Assembly (NCBI GenBank): GCA_001825665.1
Contig: MHXZ01000108.1
Coordinates: 1-36,282, forward strand
Origin: Planctomycetes bacterium GWF2_41_51
Lineage (GTDB): Bacteria; Planctomycetota; Phycisphaerae; Sedimentisphaerales; UBA12454
Reading direction: 5' to 3'
DNA length: 36,282 bases
In this document: piece by piece, positions 21,990-30,624 of the stretch
How positions within the stretch are numbered: the stretch's first letter is position 1
Layout: each line of letters opens with the position of its first letter
Program-made: the position numbers and the translations under genes
Notes under the pieces: generated by a model
Databases searched by the model: none
Told to the model about the DNA's origin: nothing
Seen by the model: the letters and a program-made list of their open reading frames with translations, nothing else

Positions 21990-23268
21990 CAATATTTTAC
22001 GGTTTTCAGCGGCTGCGGATAAACTTCATGGTGTTTATCCGCAGAAGCAGGAAGGGCTGTTTATGCTGCGAGTTAAAATCCCCGGTGGGAGACTGACTTG
22101 GCCGCAATGGCGTGTCTTTGCTCAGGTTCAGGAAACGTATTCACCGGATACACCCGTACATTTTACAACCCGCCAAGACATAGAATTTCACAATTTGCAG
22201 CTTGGCGATATCGTAGAAGCACAGAAAATTCTGATTAAAGCAGGACTTTCTTTTTACGGCTCTGGCGGCGATGCGTTGCGAAATGTCACCGTATGCAGCG
22301 GTTGCGGATTATGCGCTGAAAGTTTCGAAGTTTTTGAAATTTCTGTCGCCGTCGAGGAATATTTACAATCACTGCCCGCCTCAGCAAATTTGCCTCGCAA
22401 ATTCAAAATCAGTTTTTCCGGTTGTCAAAAAAATTGCGCAAGACCGTATCTAAACGACATTGGCTTTATCGCCGTATCAGAGAGTCATTTCAACGTAATA
22501 ACAGCCGGTTCTCTCGGCCCCATACCTGCTTTAGGTATCGAAACATACAAAAACCTGCAAGTTTCTGATGTGTTTTTTTTATGCCGAGCTGCGATAGAAA
22601 TGTTCGCCGAACTCGGTGATCGCACCAACAGGCGAAAAGCAAGATTGCGCCATATCCGCCAGAAATTAGGCGATGATGCATTCCTGTCTGAATTAGACAG
22701 ACGGTTTAAGCAAGTTGTTAAAGAGCCTCAGCCGAATATAAATTCATTATCGAAAAGTAAGCCTGATTTTAAACTTTTGCACCGTCTAAACATTCCCGAT
22801 GGCGATATAAGCACAGAGCAGATTATTCAGCTGGCTGATTTATGCGAAAATCAAGGTGTTGAATCGCGAATTAACTTTGAGCATGGTATAGAGCTTTATG
22901 GCTCAAAGCATCTGGAATTACCGGTGAATCTGAAGCAGTTCGAAAATGGCCTTGTCATAATTGCCTGTCAGGGCGGCAGAACCTGTCCTTACGGCCTTAT
23001 TAATACTCAAAATGCCGCTTTAAAAATAAGAAAAGCATATGAAAAAATTGATCATTCAAACATCCATATAAACATTTCCGGCTGTTCAAACAATTGCGCC
23101 CACAGTGCTGCTGCGGCAATTGGGTTTGTTGGCCTTAAACGAGATGGCAAAGAACACGTGCAGTTATATACCGGCGGGGGAGATGGCAAAAATCCAATGC
23201 TGGCTCAGAAGCGAGAAATTATAGACGTTGAAAATATCACTTCTGATACTTTTAATCATATCAAATAA
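21970..23268 (+). CDS. Siroheme sulfite/nitrite reductase-like protein
   Basis: This 432-residue protein has the repeated ferrodoxin-like/SIR layout. The first half has FTTRQDIEFHNLQ (R68), GGDALRNV (R104) and LPRKFK (K144, K146), matching the Arg-Arg-Lys-x-Lys set that holds sulfite in SiRHP/NirA. It also has C109-x5-C115 and C152-x3-C156. The second half carries C333-x5-C339 and C372-x3-C376, the standard siroheme-[4Fe-4S] ligands. Assimilatory enzymes normally keep the Cys set in one half only, so two sets are unusual. It follows cysH, so reduction of sulfite to sulfide is the likely job; nitrite reduction is possible. At 432 residues it is shorter than NirA or CysI. The stop lies 1 base from the convergent yebC stop. 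Confidence 0.85.
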   Translation: MANDKTDNILRFSAAADKLHGVYPQKQEGLFMLRVKIPGGRLTWPQWRVFAQVQETYSPDTPVHFTTRQDIEFHNLQLGDIVEAQKILIKAGLSFYGSGGDALRNVTVCSGCGLCAESFEVFEISVAVEEYLQSLPASANLPRKFKISFSGCQKNCARPYLNDIGFIAVSESHFNVITAGSLGPIPALGIETYKNLQVSDVFFLCRAAIEMFAELGDRTNRRKARLRHIRQKLGDDAFLSELDRRFKQVVKEPQPNINSLSKSKPDFKLLHRLNIPDGDISTEQIIQLADLCENQGVESRINFEHGIELYGSKHLELPVNLKQFENGLVIIACQGGRTCPYGLINTQNAALKIRKAYEKIDHSNIHINISGCSNNCAHSAAAAIGFVGLKRDGKEHVQLYTGGGDGKNPMLAQKREIIDVENITSDTFNHIK

Positions 23269-23269
23269 A

Positions 23270-24025
23270 TTAAGCTTGTTGAACCTTTGCGATAATGTCG
23301 TCCGGAATATCAAAATTGGAATAAACATTCTGAATATCATCATGTTCTTCAAGTTCATCTATAAGGGAGAGAATTTTTCTCGCCGATTCCGCATTGGTAA
23401 TAGGTATCGAATTTTGAGGAATCATAGATATTTCAGAAATCTGAGTTGGGATTTGTTTGTCATCCAACGCTTTTTTAAGACCTTCATACGCGGACTGTTC
23501 ACAGGTAATTTCGTAAACCTCTCCTGTGTTTTGAATATCTTCAGCACCTGCCGACAAAGCTAATTCCATCAAATCGTCTTCATTGGCATCTTTTGTCAAA
23601 ACTGTAATAAGTCCTTTTTTGGTGAACATATAGCTCACGCACCCGGTTGAACCGAGTGAACCGCCGTGATGTTCAAAAATTTTCCTTATCTCAGGCGCCG
23701 TTCTGTTTCTGTTATCAGTCAATGCTTCGGCCATAATAGCTACTCCGCCATGAGCGTAGCCTTCATAAACGACCCCGACAAACGCAATCATATCGCCTCC
23801 GCCGGCGCCTTTCTTGACTGCCTTTTCGATTGTGTCTTTTGGCATATTGGCCTGTTTGGCCTTATCGATTGCGTATCGCAGAGCAAGATTTTGCCCGGGG
23901 TCAGGGCCGCCGTTTTTCGCTGCAACGATTATTATTCTGGCGATTTTGCTCCAGACTTTGCCGCGTTTTGCGTCATTAGCTGCTTTTTTATGTTTTATTC
24001 CGGCCCAGTGTGAATGTCCTGACAT
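23270..24025 (-). CDS. yebC: YebC/PmpR (TACO1-like) family protein
   Basis: This 251-residue protein is full length for the family. The N terminus is diagnostic (SGHSHWAGIKHKKAANDAKR, then GPDPGQNLALRYAIDKAKQANMP in the family pattern). The middle holds GYAHGGVAIMAEALTDNRNRT and the last domain ends near SIVYNFD-like NVYSNFDIP. Family members act as transcription regulators or, as TACO1/YebC, help ribosomes through proline-rich stretches. Its place as last gene of the nusA-infB-rbfA run fits a translation role. It follows hisG by 24 bases. Its stop codon faces the sulfite reductase stop with one base between. Confidence 0.92.
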   Translation of the reverse strand: MSGHSHWAGIKHKKAANDAKRGKVWSKIARIIIVAAKNGGPDPGQNLALRYAIDKAKQANMPKDTIEKAVKKGAGGGDMIAFVGVVYEGYAHGGVAIMAEALTDNRNRTAPEIRKIFEHHGGSLGSTGCVSYMFTKKGLITVLTKDANEDDLMELALSAGAEDIQNTGEVYEITCEQSAYEGLKKALDDKQIPTQISEISMIPQNSIPITNAESARKILSLIDELEEHDDIQNVYSNFDIPDDIIAKVQQA

Positions 24026-24049
24026 AATATATCTACCTTATAGATTTTA

Positions 24050-24925
24050 TTAATGAATAACTTTATTAAGCGGATAAGTAATAATTCCAGAAGCACCGCC
24101 ACGCTTGAGTTTCGGCACAATATTCCGTTCAGTAATCGTGTCAACTACGACTTCGACAGCGCAGAATTCACTATCAGCAAGCGAAGACACTGTCGGGCTT
24201 TTTTCTGCAGGCAGGATTTTCAGGATTGCTTCAAGTTTATTTTTTGGAACGTTCATTTTCAATCCTACTGTTGTTTTCGCGTCAATGGCGGCATTTAGCA
24301 GGATGGAAATATTTTCGATTTTTTCACGTTTGAATTTATTTTTCCATGCATTGCTATTAGCAATAAATCTTGTTGTCGATATCAGCAGGGTATCTATTAT
24401 TCGGAGATTGTTCGCTTTAATGCTCGAACCGGTTTCAGTGAGTTCTACGATAGCATTAACTAATCTCGCTTTTACTTCGGTTGCTCCCCAACTGAATTCC
24501 ACTTTTACTTTGATGCCTTTTTTCTTGAAATATTCTTTTGTTACTCCGACAAGTTCGGTTGCGATGATACCGCCGTCAAGGTCTTCAGGTTTTTTTATCT
24601 TTGATTCTTCAGGCACTGCGAGAACCCATTTAGTTGGGTTCGAAGTGGCTTTGCTGTATAACAATTCGCATACTTCGTGTACTGACGATTTATTTTCAAC
24701 TATCCAGTCATGCCCGGTAAAGCCCGCATCGAGCACACCGTCTTCGACATATCTGCTTATCTCCTGTGCCCGCAGCATAATCAAACTGATTTGATCATCG
24801 TTAATTCGCGGAAAATAACTTCTTTCATAACCTGTTATTCTAAAGCCCGCTTTATCAAAAAGCTCGAAAGTGGCTTTTTCAAGGCTTCCTTTTGGGATAC
24901 CAAGTTTGAGAATTTGTTCAGACAT
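24050..24925 (-). CDS. hisG: ATP phosphoribosyltransferase, long form
   Basis: This 291-residue enzyme catalyses the first step of histidine synthesis, joining ATP and PRPP. It has LGIPKGSLEKAT at the start, RAQEISRYVEDGVLDAGFTGHDW (metal/substrate region), and the PRPP signature around residues 155-175 (NAIVELTETGSSIKANNL). The C-terminal domain (about 220-291, ending GGASGIITYPLNKVI) is the regulatory, histidine-binding part that marks the long form, so HisZ is not needed. A strong GGAGG lies 5 bases before the ATG. No other his gene is nearby; it is embedded in the translation operon. Confidence 0.94.
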   Translation of the reverse strand: MSEQILKLGIPKGSLEKATFELFDKAGFRITGYERSYFPRINDDQISLIMLRAQEISRYVEDGVLDAGFTGHDWIVENKSSVHEVCELLYSKATSNPTKWVLAVPEESKIKKPEDLDGGIIATELVGVTKEYFKKKGIKVKVEFSWGATEVKARLVNAIVELTETGSSIKANNLRIIDTLLISTTRFIANSNAWKNKFKREKIENISILLNAAIDAKTTVGLKMNVPKNKLEAILKILPAEKSPTVSSLADSEFCAVEVVVDTITERNIVPKLKRGGASGIITYPLNKVIH

Positions 24926-24937
24926 ATAACCTCCGTA

Positions 24938-25600
24938 TTATGATTTTGGTTTGGCATTCTTTTTGTCATCCGACAATATCTGTGCCGCCTTTGGATTTGC
25001 CAGTTCGCTGTCGTGCCGAACAAGCGAATAAAATGTATAAGCTTCAGACGCTGAAACTTGTTTTTCAATAAACGATTCAATCTGGTTGTCGTCCCACTGT
25101 TCATCAACGAGATTATACGTTTTGAAATACTGTATCATCTTGTCTGTAAGCGGAACTGCATGACCGTTTAGTGCTGTAAGATATATGAAATTACGGACAA
25201 ATGCCGTCATTCCATTCAGCTTTTCGAGTATTTCTCTCACTCCTTTTTTGCCGGCGCCGACAAGATTTTCCGTAACCAGACTGTCATATTTCTGGAAAAT
25301 GGCGTTAAGCAGTGAAGTAATTTTAATAGCTTTCGATTCGGCATTATTTATATCGCCCCCGATAACTCCGACTATTTCTTCAACGCGGGCAACTCGCAAA
25401 TCATTGAAATCTACAAAATGAGATTGGATTTTTCTTATTGCCGACCTGGCCCCGGATTCGGGACAATCTGCGCAAAGCGATGCGAATATCATTGCTTCAA
25501 TCATGTCTTCATAGGCTGTTTTTTTTGGTTTTTCGGCGCCTTTTTTAAGTGCGCTGAACAATTTCTTTACTTTTTGAGAATACTGCAGCGGTTTTTTCAT
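24938..25600 (-). CDS. Degenerate HhH-GPD (endonuclease III-like) protein
   Basis: This 220-residue helical protein has the outline of endonuclease III. Residues 30-45 (YEDMIEAMIFASLCAD) match the Nth helix that reads LLSAQATD, residues 85-105 match the NSKAENI region, and residues 128-153 (LNGMTAFVRNFIYL...LTDK) match the helix-hairpin-helix and catalytic segment. In that alignment the catalytic Asp is kept (D153), the catalytic Lys is replaced by F134, the hairpin GVG is GMT, and the C-terminal Fe-S cysteines are absent. It is therefore not a standard lyase; a monofunctional glycosylase or a DNA/RNA-binding relic is possible. Its start overlaps the rbfA stop (ATGA), so it is co-translated. 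Confidence 0.65.
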   Translation of the reverse strand: MKKPLQYSQKVKKLFSALKKGAEKPKKTAYEDMIEAMIFASLCADCPESGARSAIRKIQSHFVDFNDLRVARVEEIVGVIGGDINNAESKAIKITSLLNAIFQKYDSLVTENLVGAGKKGVREILEKLNGMTAFVRNFIYLTALNGHAVPLTDKMIQYFKTYNLVDEQWDDNQIESFIEKQVSASEAYTFYSLVRHDSELANPKAAQILSDDKKNAKPKS

Positions 25601-25971
25601 TTCTTTTCGTCTTCCGGTTTGAATTCTTTTGAGACTTCATCGATGAGTCTCAATGTTTCCATTGTTTTTTTCAGTCTTTCATCCAGATGAAAATAAAGAT
25701 GAGGGCAAAATCTCGATTCCATATAATCACCCAGCAACGACTGAATTCTGCCTGCCGCATGCTGGATCGCCGTAAAAATCACCCGCTGTTTCGTGTCATT
25801 TTCCGTCATTATGCTAATAAATACTTCAGCGCTCTTAAGATCGGGTTCGGCTCTGACCTCTGTTACGCTTATAAAACCTTCGATGCGCGGGTCTTGCAGG
25901 TGATTATTAATGATATCACTTACTGCTTCTTTTATTACCCGTGACATTCTTTCTTGTCTTCGACTTGGCAT
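25597..25971 (-). CDS. rbfA: Ribosome-binding factor A
   Basis: This 124-residue protein helps mature the 30S subunit and adapt to cold. It begins SRRQERMSRVIKEAVSDII, followed by the conserved DPRIEGFISVTEVRAEPDLKSAEVF-type KH core (shown by IEGFISVTEV and AEVFIS) and ends LHFHLDE-like (LYFHLDERLKKTMETLRLID). It starts 7 bases after infB and overlaps the HhH-GPD gene by 4 bases. Confidence 0.93.
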   Translation of the reverse strand: MPSRRQERMSRVIKEAVSDIINNHLQDPRIEGFISVTEVRAEPDLKSAEVFISIMTENDTKQRVIFTAIQHAAGRIQSLLGDYMESRFCPHLYFHLDERLKKTMETLRLIDEVSKEFKPEDEKK

Positions 25972-25978
25972 AACGCAC

Positions 25979-28621
25979 CTAAATTGTTCTTTGAATCTTT
26001 ATTATTTCATATACCTCGAAGACATCGCCTTTCTTGATATCATCAAAACCGGCAATCTTTATGCCGCATTCAAATCCTGTTCCGACTTTCTTGACATCAT
26101 CCTTAAAATGTTTTAGTGATTCAATCTGACAATTGTCTCTGAGAACAACATTGTCTCGAATGAGCCTAATTCTTGCATTACGCGTAATCTCGCCTTGTTC
26201 TACATAACAGCCGGCGATAGTCCCGACACTCGGGATTTTGAATGTATCGCGAACCGCTGCTTTGCCAAGACTGTTCATCTTTTCTTCAGGCTCGAGCAAT
26301 CCTGACATGGCTTTCTTGAGATCATCGGTAATTTTGTAAATAATATTATACAGCCGTATGTCCACGCCTTTAGATTCGGCAATTTTCGATGCCTTATCTT
26401 CCGGGAGAACATTAAAGCCAATAACAATAGCATTGGAAGCCTCGGCCAAAACAACGTCGCCTTCGGTAATTGCTCCTACCGCAGCGTGCAGAATCTTGAC
26501 CTGAACTTCTTCTGTACTTAAATCTGAAAGATATTTAGCTAATACGTCAACAGACCCCTGAACATCCGCACGGATGATAACGTTGACTTCTTTTGCCTTG
26601 CCTGCTTCGATATGAGTGAAGAGATTTTCCATAGTAACGAGCGAACGCGTCGCAAGCGCTGCTTTACGCGATAATGTCTTTTTCTCTTCGGCAGCCGCTT
26701 TGGCTCTATTAATATCGCTTAAGCAGTAAAATCTGTCGCCTGCCTGAGGAACATTGTTTAATCCCGATACTTCCACCGGCATTGCGCTTATTGCTGAATT
26801 AATTGATTTTCCGGCACTATCTTTTAAGGTTCGTATTCTGCCGTAACTTGTACCGGCAAGAATGATATCGCCTTTTTTAAGCGTGCCTTCCTGAATAAGA
26901 ATCGTTGCCATCGGGCCTTTTGTCGGATTCAATTTTGCTTCTACAACCCAGCCTGTGGCCGGAATTGTCGGGTCTGCTTTAAGGTCGAGAAGTTCTGAAG
27001 CATAGTCAAGATGTTCTAAAAGTTCTTCGATGCCGATATTCTTCGTTGCGCTTGTCTTTACGACATCTGTTTTTCCGCCCCATTCTGCGGGAGCAAGTTC
27101 GTACTCTGACAGCTGGCCATATAGTCTGTTTATGTCGACACCCGGCAAATCTATTTTGTTTAAAGCAACGATGATATGAACACCTGCCGCTTTAGCGTGA
27201 TTAATTGCCTCTTTTGTCTGAGGCATCACACCGTCATCGGCAGCCACAACGAGTACCGCGATATCAGTCATATTTGCACCACGTGCACGCATTGCTGTAA
27301 ATGCTTCATGGCCTGGAGTATCAAGAAACGTAACGCGTTTGGCGTTAGTTTTGTCGCCCCAGACGACCTGGTATGCGCCCATGTGCTGAGTTATGCCGCC
27401 GGCCTCACCAGCCGCAACTTGCGCAGATCTGATTTTATCGAGGAGACTTGTCTTGCCATGGTCAACGTGACCAAGCATCGTTACTATCGCTGAACGCCTT
27501 TGGACATTTTTTCGCTCTCTTTTTGTGAATTCTTCTGCAATTTGTTGTTCGAGAGTCAATTTGGGCTGAATAACTAATTCCGTACCCAAATCGAGAGAAA
27601 CAATCTCTGCAATTTCATTTGGAATCACCTGATTAGCCACTGCCATAATATTGTGTGCCAGCAGTCTTTCGATTATCTCGGCTGTTTTTACGCCGAGAGC
27701 ACCGGCCAATTCTTTTACAAGCACTGGTTCGGTAACAACTGCTTTTTCAGGTTTGATCTTCGGAGCTTCGTCAGCTTTTGTTTTTTTGGTTTCTAATTTT
27801 CTGACCGGCCTTAGACGCATGCCTTCGCCGCCGGCGGCTTCGAGCCTTGCGCGTCTCTCTTCAAGGTCTCTTGAACGGAGCTTGCGCGCGGTTTTCTGTT
27901 CTCGGAGAGCCTCTTCGGCAGTCAATTGAACTTCATCGTGCCTGCGGCCATGCGTTTTTTTCTTGCCTTTGCCTGCTTTGGATTTCGAATCTGCAATTTG
28001 CGGCGCACTTGCCAGCAACGGCTCTGAGGCAGCCTGCTTATATGATGGTTTTGTAAGCTGCGGCCTTGGTCTGGGTCTGGGGCGTTCGATTTCTTCAGGT
28101 TTTTCAACGCGTATAACCCTTGGGCCAGCCAATTGAGCAGGTTTCGGTTTTCCGAGCATCGGGCCGGCAGGTACTACCGGAGCTGGTTTTGGAGGCTCAG
28201 GTATAATTTCAGGAGGAGCGGGGGGCGGTGTTTCGTCAATAACGGGAGTTTCAGCGGGTTCTTCAGCCGCAACTGTTTCAGACTCAGACTCTTCCGCAAC
28301 TGTAGTTTCAGGTATTTCTGCTTCACTAACCTGCGGAGTTTCTGTTTGCTCGGTTACCTCAGGCTCAACCGGTTCTTCCGGTACTTCAACTTTTTTCTTT
28401 CTTCTGACCCGAACCTTTGCAAGGTCAACCGGAGCAGCAGTTTCCACTGTTGTCGTATGCGCACCCTCGCTGAACCATTCGCGAATTGTAGCAGCCAAAC
28501 CTGCGGATATTGTGGACATATGGTTTTTAATGTCCAGACCTTCAGCCTGGCATTTATCGATAATGGCCTTGCTGTTGACGCCAAGTTCCTTGGCTAAAAG
28601 ATGTACTCTTGTAATTGCCAA
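25979..28621 (-). CDS. infB: Translation initiation factor IF-2
   Basis: This 880-residue GTPase places initiator tRNA on the ribosome. An N-terminal IF2_N module (1-50, [20 protein letters not shown]) leads into a long Pro/Glu/Ala-rich and then Arg/Lys-rich linker (about 60-290). A second IF2_N module follows near 295-345 ([20 protein letters not shown]). The G domain has G1 GHVDHGKT at 384-391, switch [12 protein letters not shown]3 DTPGHE near 434 and G4 NKID near 487. Beta-barrel domains and IF2-specific C-terminal regions complete it. It lies 33 bases after nusA. Length and order are typical. Confidence 0.97.
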   Translation of the reverse strand: MAITRVHLLAKELGVNSKAIIDKCQAEGLDIKNHMSTISAGLAATIREWFSEGAHTTTVETAAPVDLAKVRVRRKKKVEVPEEPVEPEVTEQTETPQVSEAEIPETTVAEESESETVAAEEPAETPVIDETPPPAPPEIIPEPPKPAPVVPAGPMLGKPKPAQLAGPRVIRVEKPEEIERPRPRPRPQLTKPSYKQAASEPLLASAPQIADSKSKAGKGKKKTHGRRHDEVQLTAEEALREQKTARKLRSRDLEERRARLEAAGGEGMRLRPVRKLETKKTKADEAPKIKPEKAVVTEPVLVKELAGALGVKTAEIIERLLAHNIMAVANQVIPNEIAEIVSLDLGTELVIQPKLTLEQQIAEEFTKRERKNVQRRSAIVTMLGHVDHGKTSLLDKIRSAQVAAGEAGGITQHMGAYQVVWGDKTNAKRVTFLDTPGHEAFTAMRARGANMTDIAVLVVAADDGVMPQTKEAINHAKAAGVHIIVALNKIDLPGVDINRLYGQLSEYELAPAEWGGKTDVVKTSATKNIGIEELLEHLDYASELLDLKADPTIPATGWVVEAKLNPTKGPMATILIQEGTLKKGDIILAGTSYGRIRTLKDSAGKSINSAISAMPVEVSGLNNVPQAGDRFYCLSDINRAKAAAEEKKTLSRKAALATRSLVTMENLFTHIEAGKAKEVNVIIRADVQGSVDVLAKYLSDLSTEEVQVKILHAAVGAITEGDVVLAEASNAIVIGFNVLPEDKASKIAESKGVDIRLYNIIYKITDDLKKAMSGLLEPEEKMNSLGKAAVRDTFKIPSVGTIAGCYVEQGEITRNARIRLIRDNVVLRDNCQIESLKHFKDDVKKVGTGFECGIKIAGFDDIKKGDVFEVYEIIKIQRTI

Positions 28622-28654
28622 TGCGAATACGCTCCATATTAAACTATATTTGAG

Positions 28655-29914
28655 TTAACCGTTTATTTCCGGTTGAATTTCTGCTTTTTTAGCTATTTCA
28701 TTCAATCGAGCTGTTTCATTCATTAAAGTTTCAGCTATGGTTCTCTTGTCGGTCTCGGCTGTTTGTTTTCTGGCTAAATCCTCGGCAACCTGAATTATTC
28801 TTTTTGCCATTTCCGGATTAAGCCCGATTTCTTTTATAAGCGGGTCAGCACCTATTTCCGCAAGGTCCAGAACTGAAATAACACCCAATGCAATGAGTTT
28901 ATCGACGAAGGCATAATCGAGTCCTTCGATATCTTTAAGCCCGTTTGTAAGTCTTTCGACTTCCTGGTTATATTCTTCCGGCGTTAAAATATCGATATCC
29001 CAATCTGTCAATCTTGCCGCAAGTCTCACGTTTTGGCCGTGTTTGCCGATTGCCAGACTTAACTGGTCTTCCGGCACAACAACAGTTGCTCCGCCAAGTT
29101 CGAAGCACAGGGCAACCTGAGAACACTTTGCGGGCATAAGTGCATTCGCTATAAGTTCATGCGAAGATTCATTCCATCTAACTATATCGATTTTTTCGCC
29201 TCCGAGTTCGTCAACAATATTTTTTATTCTGCTGCCCCGAACGCCAACGCAAGCACCCACCGCATCTACCTTTGGGTCACTTGACAGAACCGCGATTTTC
29301 GTTCTGTAACCGGCTTCGCGAGCTAAGGCCTTGATTTCTATGATGTTTTCCGCAACTTCGGGAACTTCGAGTTCGAACAGTCTGCGAATAAAATCAGGAT
29401 GTGTACGAGACAAAATAATCTTTATCTGGCTGCCGCTTTCGCGAACATCGAGAATTAAGCTGCGGATTCTTTCGCCAACGTGGTGGCTTTGGCCGCTGAT
29501 TTGTTCGCTTTTTGGCAGAATAGCTTCGGTTCTGTTGTTTATTGTTACAATTAACGCGCCGCCTTCAAATCTGACGGATGTTCCGCTAATAATGTCGCCT
29601 TTTCGCTCTACAAACTCATCGTAAACGCTTTGACGTTCATCTGCTTTGATTTTCTGAATCATAACCTGCTTTGCGGTTTGAGCGGGAATTCGGCCGAGTT
29701 TTTTGATGTCAATCTGCTGGCCATCTTTGAAAGCAACAATTTCGCCCGTCTGGCGGTCGATCCTAACTTGAATATCGGCCTCGACTTCGGATTTGCCGAA
29801 ATATTTTCTTGCAGCGGAAACCATCGCGGATTCCAAATCAGCGAAAATGGATTCCCTGTCGATGTTCTTATCGCGAGCTATATTGTCAACTATTCGAACT
29901 AATTCCTGATTCAT
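28655..29914 (-). CDS. nusA: Transcription termination/antitermination factor NusA
   Basis: This 419-residue RNA polymerase-binding factor has the N-terminal domain (1-125), then an S1 domain (about 135-200, [18 protein letters not shown]). Two KH domains follow (about 205-340, with [20 protein letters not shown] and [15 protein letters not shown]), and a helix-hairpin-helix tail (about 350-395). AAAGG lies 7 bases before the ATG. It is the first gene of the operon; rimP, which usually precedes it, is absent. A terminator-like hairpin sits just upstream of the start, a natural place for NusA feedback. Confidence 0.96.
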   Translation of the reverse strand: MNQELVRIVDNIARDKNIDRESIFADLESAMVSAARKYFGKSEVEADIQVRIDRQTGEIVAFKDGQQIDIKKLGRIPAQTAKQVMIQKIKADERQSVYDEFVERKGDIISGTSVRFEGGALIVTINNRTEAILPKSEQISGQSHHVGERIRSLILDVRESGSQIKIILSRTHPDFIRRLFELEVPEVAENIIEIKALAREAGYRTKIAVLSSDPKVDAVGACVGVRGSRIKNIVDELGGEKIDIVRWNESSHELIANALMPAKCSQVALCFELGGATVVVPEDQLSLAIGKHGQNVRLAARLTDWDIDILTPEEYNQEVERLTNGLKDIEGLDYAFVDKLIALGVISVLDLAEIGADPLIKEIGLNPEMAKRIIQVAEDLARKQTAETDKRTIAETLMNETARLNEIAKKAEIQPEING

Positions 29915-29937
29915 TATTTGCCTTTCACATCATATAA

Positions 29938-30193
29938 ATAAAAAGTGGAAACTCCACTAAATGAACGTTTCCACTTCAAATAACAAAATGTCATTTTTAA
30001 GTACAAAATCTACATCAATACAGCCTCCGATGCAGAATCAGTACATATTGCCTTCCAAGCGAAAGCGTTCATAAGCCGCGCATAAACTGTTTGCGGCTCT
30101 GTAATTGTAGCCGCAAGGCTACTCACGGCTTTTAATACCTATAAATATCATTGCTTACCTTCCGTTCCGTTACTACTGCGAACAATATAGTAA
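29938..30193 (-). ncRNA. Candidate structured nusA leader or small RNA
   Basis: Between a consensus minus-strand promoter and a terminator-like hairpin lie about 255 bases with no ORF but several perfect stems: AGCCGC/GCGGCT (30074-30098), GTAGCC/GGCTAC (30107-30122) and an 8-bp TCTGCATC/GATGTAGA stem with one G-U pair, whose loop holds GGAGG (30009-30036). This is the make-up of an attenuated leader or a stand-alone sRNA. I do not recognise it as 6S, SRP, tmRNA or a known riboswitch. The transcribed strand is inferred from the promoter. Confidence 0.45.
29943..29976 (-). terminator. Terminator-like hairpin just upstream of nusA
   Basis: A 10-bp perfect stem (AAGTGGAAAC with GTTTCCACTT, 14-base loop) is followed on the minus strand by TTTATTT. 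It ends 29 bases before the nusA start, so it either ends a small RNA or acts as an attenuator of the operon. Confidence 0.6.
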
Positions 30194-30199
30194 AGTTCG

Positions 30200-30227
30200 A
30201 TTATACTTTGAGATAATGCAATGTCAA
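30200..30227 (-). promoter_or_regulatory. Consensus promoter for the nusA leader
   Basis: Read on the minus strand: TTGACA (30227-30222), 16 bp, TATAAT (30205-30200). Both boxes are perfect sigma70 matches. Start of transcription would be near 30193, giving nusA a leader of about 280 nt. Confidence 0.75.
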
Positions 30228-30302
30228 ACATATAAAAAGATAATTGGTTATAGGGGATAGGGTATAGATAGGAGAAAGTCGATAAAGGAAATCGGCTAAG
30301 TT

Positions 30303-30323
30303 GTTACGCAGCTTGTTTCGTCT
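30303..30323 (-). repeat. 21-bp dispersed repeat containing GACGAAACAAGC, copy 2
   Basis: On the minus strand this matches 2856-2876 with one mismatch (C to T in the centre). Flanking sequence is unrelated apart from nearby ACCTGA-type words. Confidence 0.6.
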
Positions 30324-30412
30324 TATGATTTCAGGTTATGCAAAAACCAAAAATCCGCAAATGGGGTATTTCATGGCTTGTGCGGAATTCATGAGTCCAT
30401 CAGCATAACTGT

Positions 30413-30571
30413 TTAATCGTTATCAATCTCCCTCTCAAGATTACGTGTAACTGTCAACTGCAAAGATATTAACGTAATAAGTTGTTTTACATGGCTCAGT
30501 ATTCTCTCTCGCTTTTTTGGTTCTATTTTATTCCTGGGCCGCTCTTTTTGATTGTTTTTTCTGCTTTTCAT
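30413..30571 (-). CDS. Small basic protein divergent from the repressor
   Basis: This is a 52-residue ORF with a strong Shine-Dalgarno, AAGGAG, 9 bases before the ATG. The first 24 residues are Lys/Arg/Asn-rich (MKSRKNNQKERPRNKIEPKK). The rest, from about 22, is a likely amphipathic helix or coiled coil (ILSHVKQLITLISLQLT). It is transcribed away from the LexA/CI-like repressor, and its upstream region contains the repressor's operator-like repeats, so it is a candidate target. A -35/-10 pair TTGAAA-N16-TTAAAT overlapping those repeats is possible. The family is unknown. A Cro-like or effector role is conjecture. Confidence 0.55.
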   Translation of the reverse strand: MKSRKNNQKERPRNKIEPKKRERILSHVKQLITLISLQLTVTRNLEREIDND

Positions 30572-30584
30572 CTATAAGAACTCC

Positions 30585-30613
30585 TTGACTGATATTCCTT
30601 TTTATGGTATTAT
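30585..30613 (+). promoter_or_regulatory. Sigma70 promoter of the LexA/CI-like repressor
   Basis: TTGACT (30585-30590), 17 bp, TATTAT (30608-30613), the same boxes and spacing as the Rrf2 promoter. The start would be near 30620, leaving a leader of about 78 nt that contains the repeated operator-like sites. Confidence 0.7.
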
Positions 30614-30624
30614 TTTAAAAATAC

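Larger units (their letters stand above)
29915..30412. other. nusA leader and spacer
   Basis: No ORF is supported in this 498-base stretch. The half next to nusA carries a minus-strand promoter, several hairpins and a terminator-like hairpin. The rest contains a GGGATAGGGTATAG-type low-complexity run (about 30254-30275) and the second copy of the GACGAAACAAGC repeat. A weak stem TCCGCA/TGCGGA followed by T-runs near 30345-30393 (minus strand) could end the small gene at 30413-30571. Confidence 0.5.

Noticed and set aside
24105-24794. 229-codon open frame on the plus strand
   Set aside because: Exact antisense of hisG, and the Ser/Phe-rich composition is typical of a shadow frame.
24938-25600. 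GAGKK (115-119) taken as the HhH motif with catalytic Lys
   Set aside because: It would place Lys 34 residues before Asp153 instead of about 18. The LNGMT segment aligns better and gives 19.
30140-30175. CGGAACGGAAGG on the minus strand as SRP RNA helix 8
   Set aside because: The flanking bases do not pair into the conserved helix and the GGAA tetraloop context is missing.
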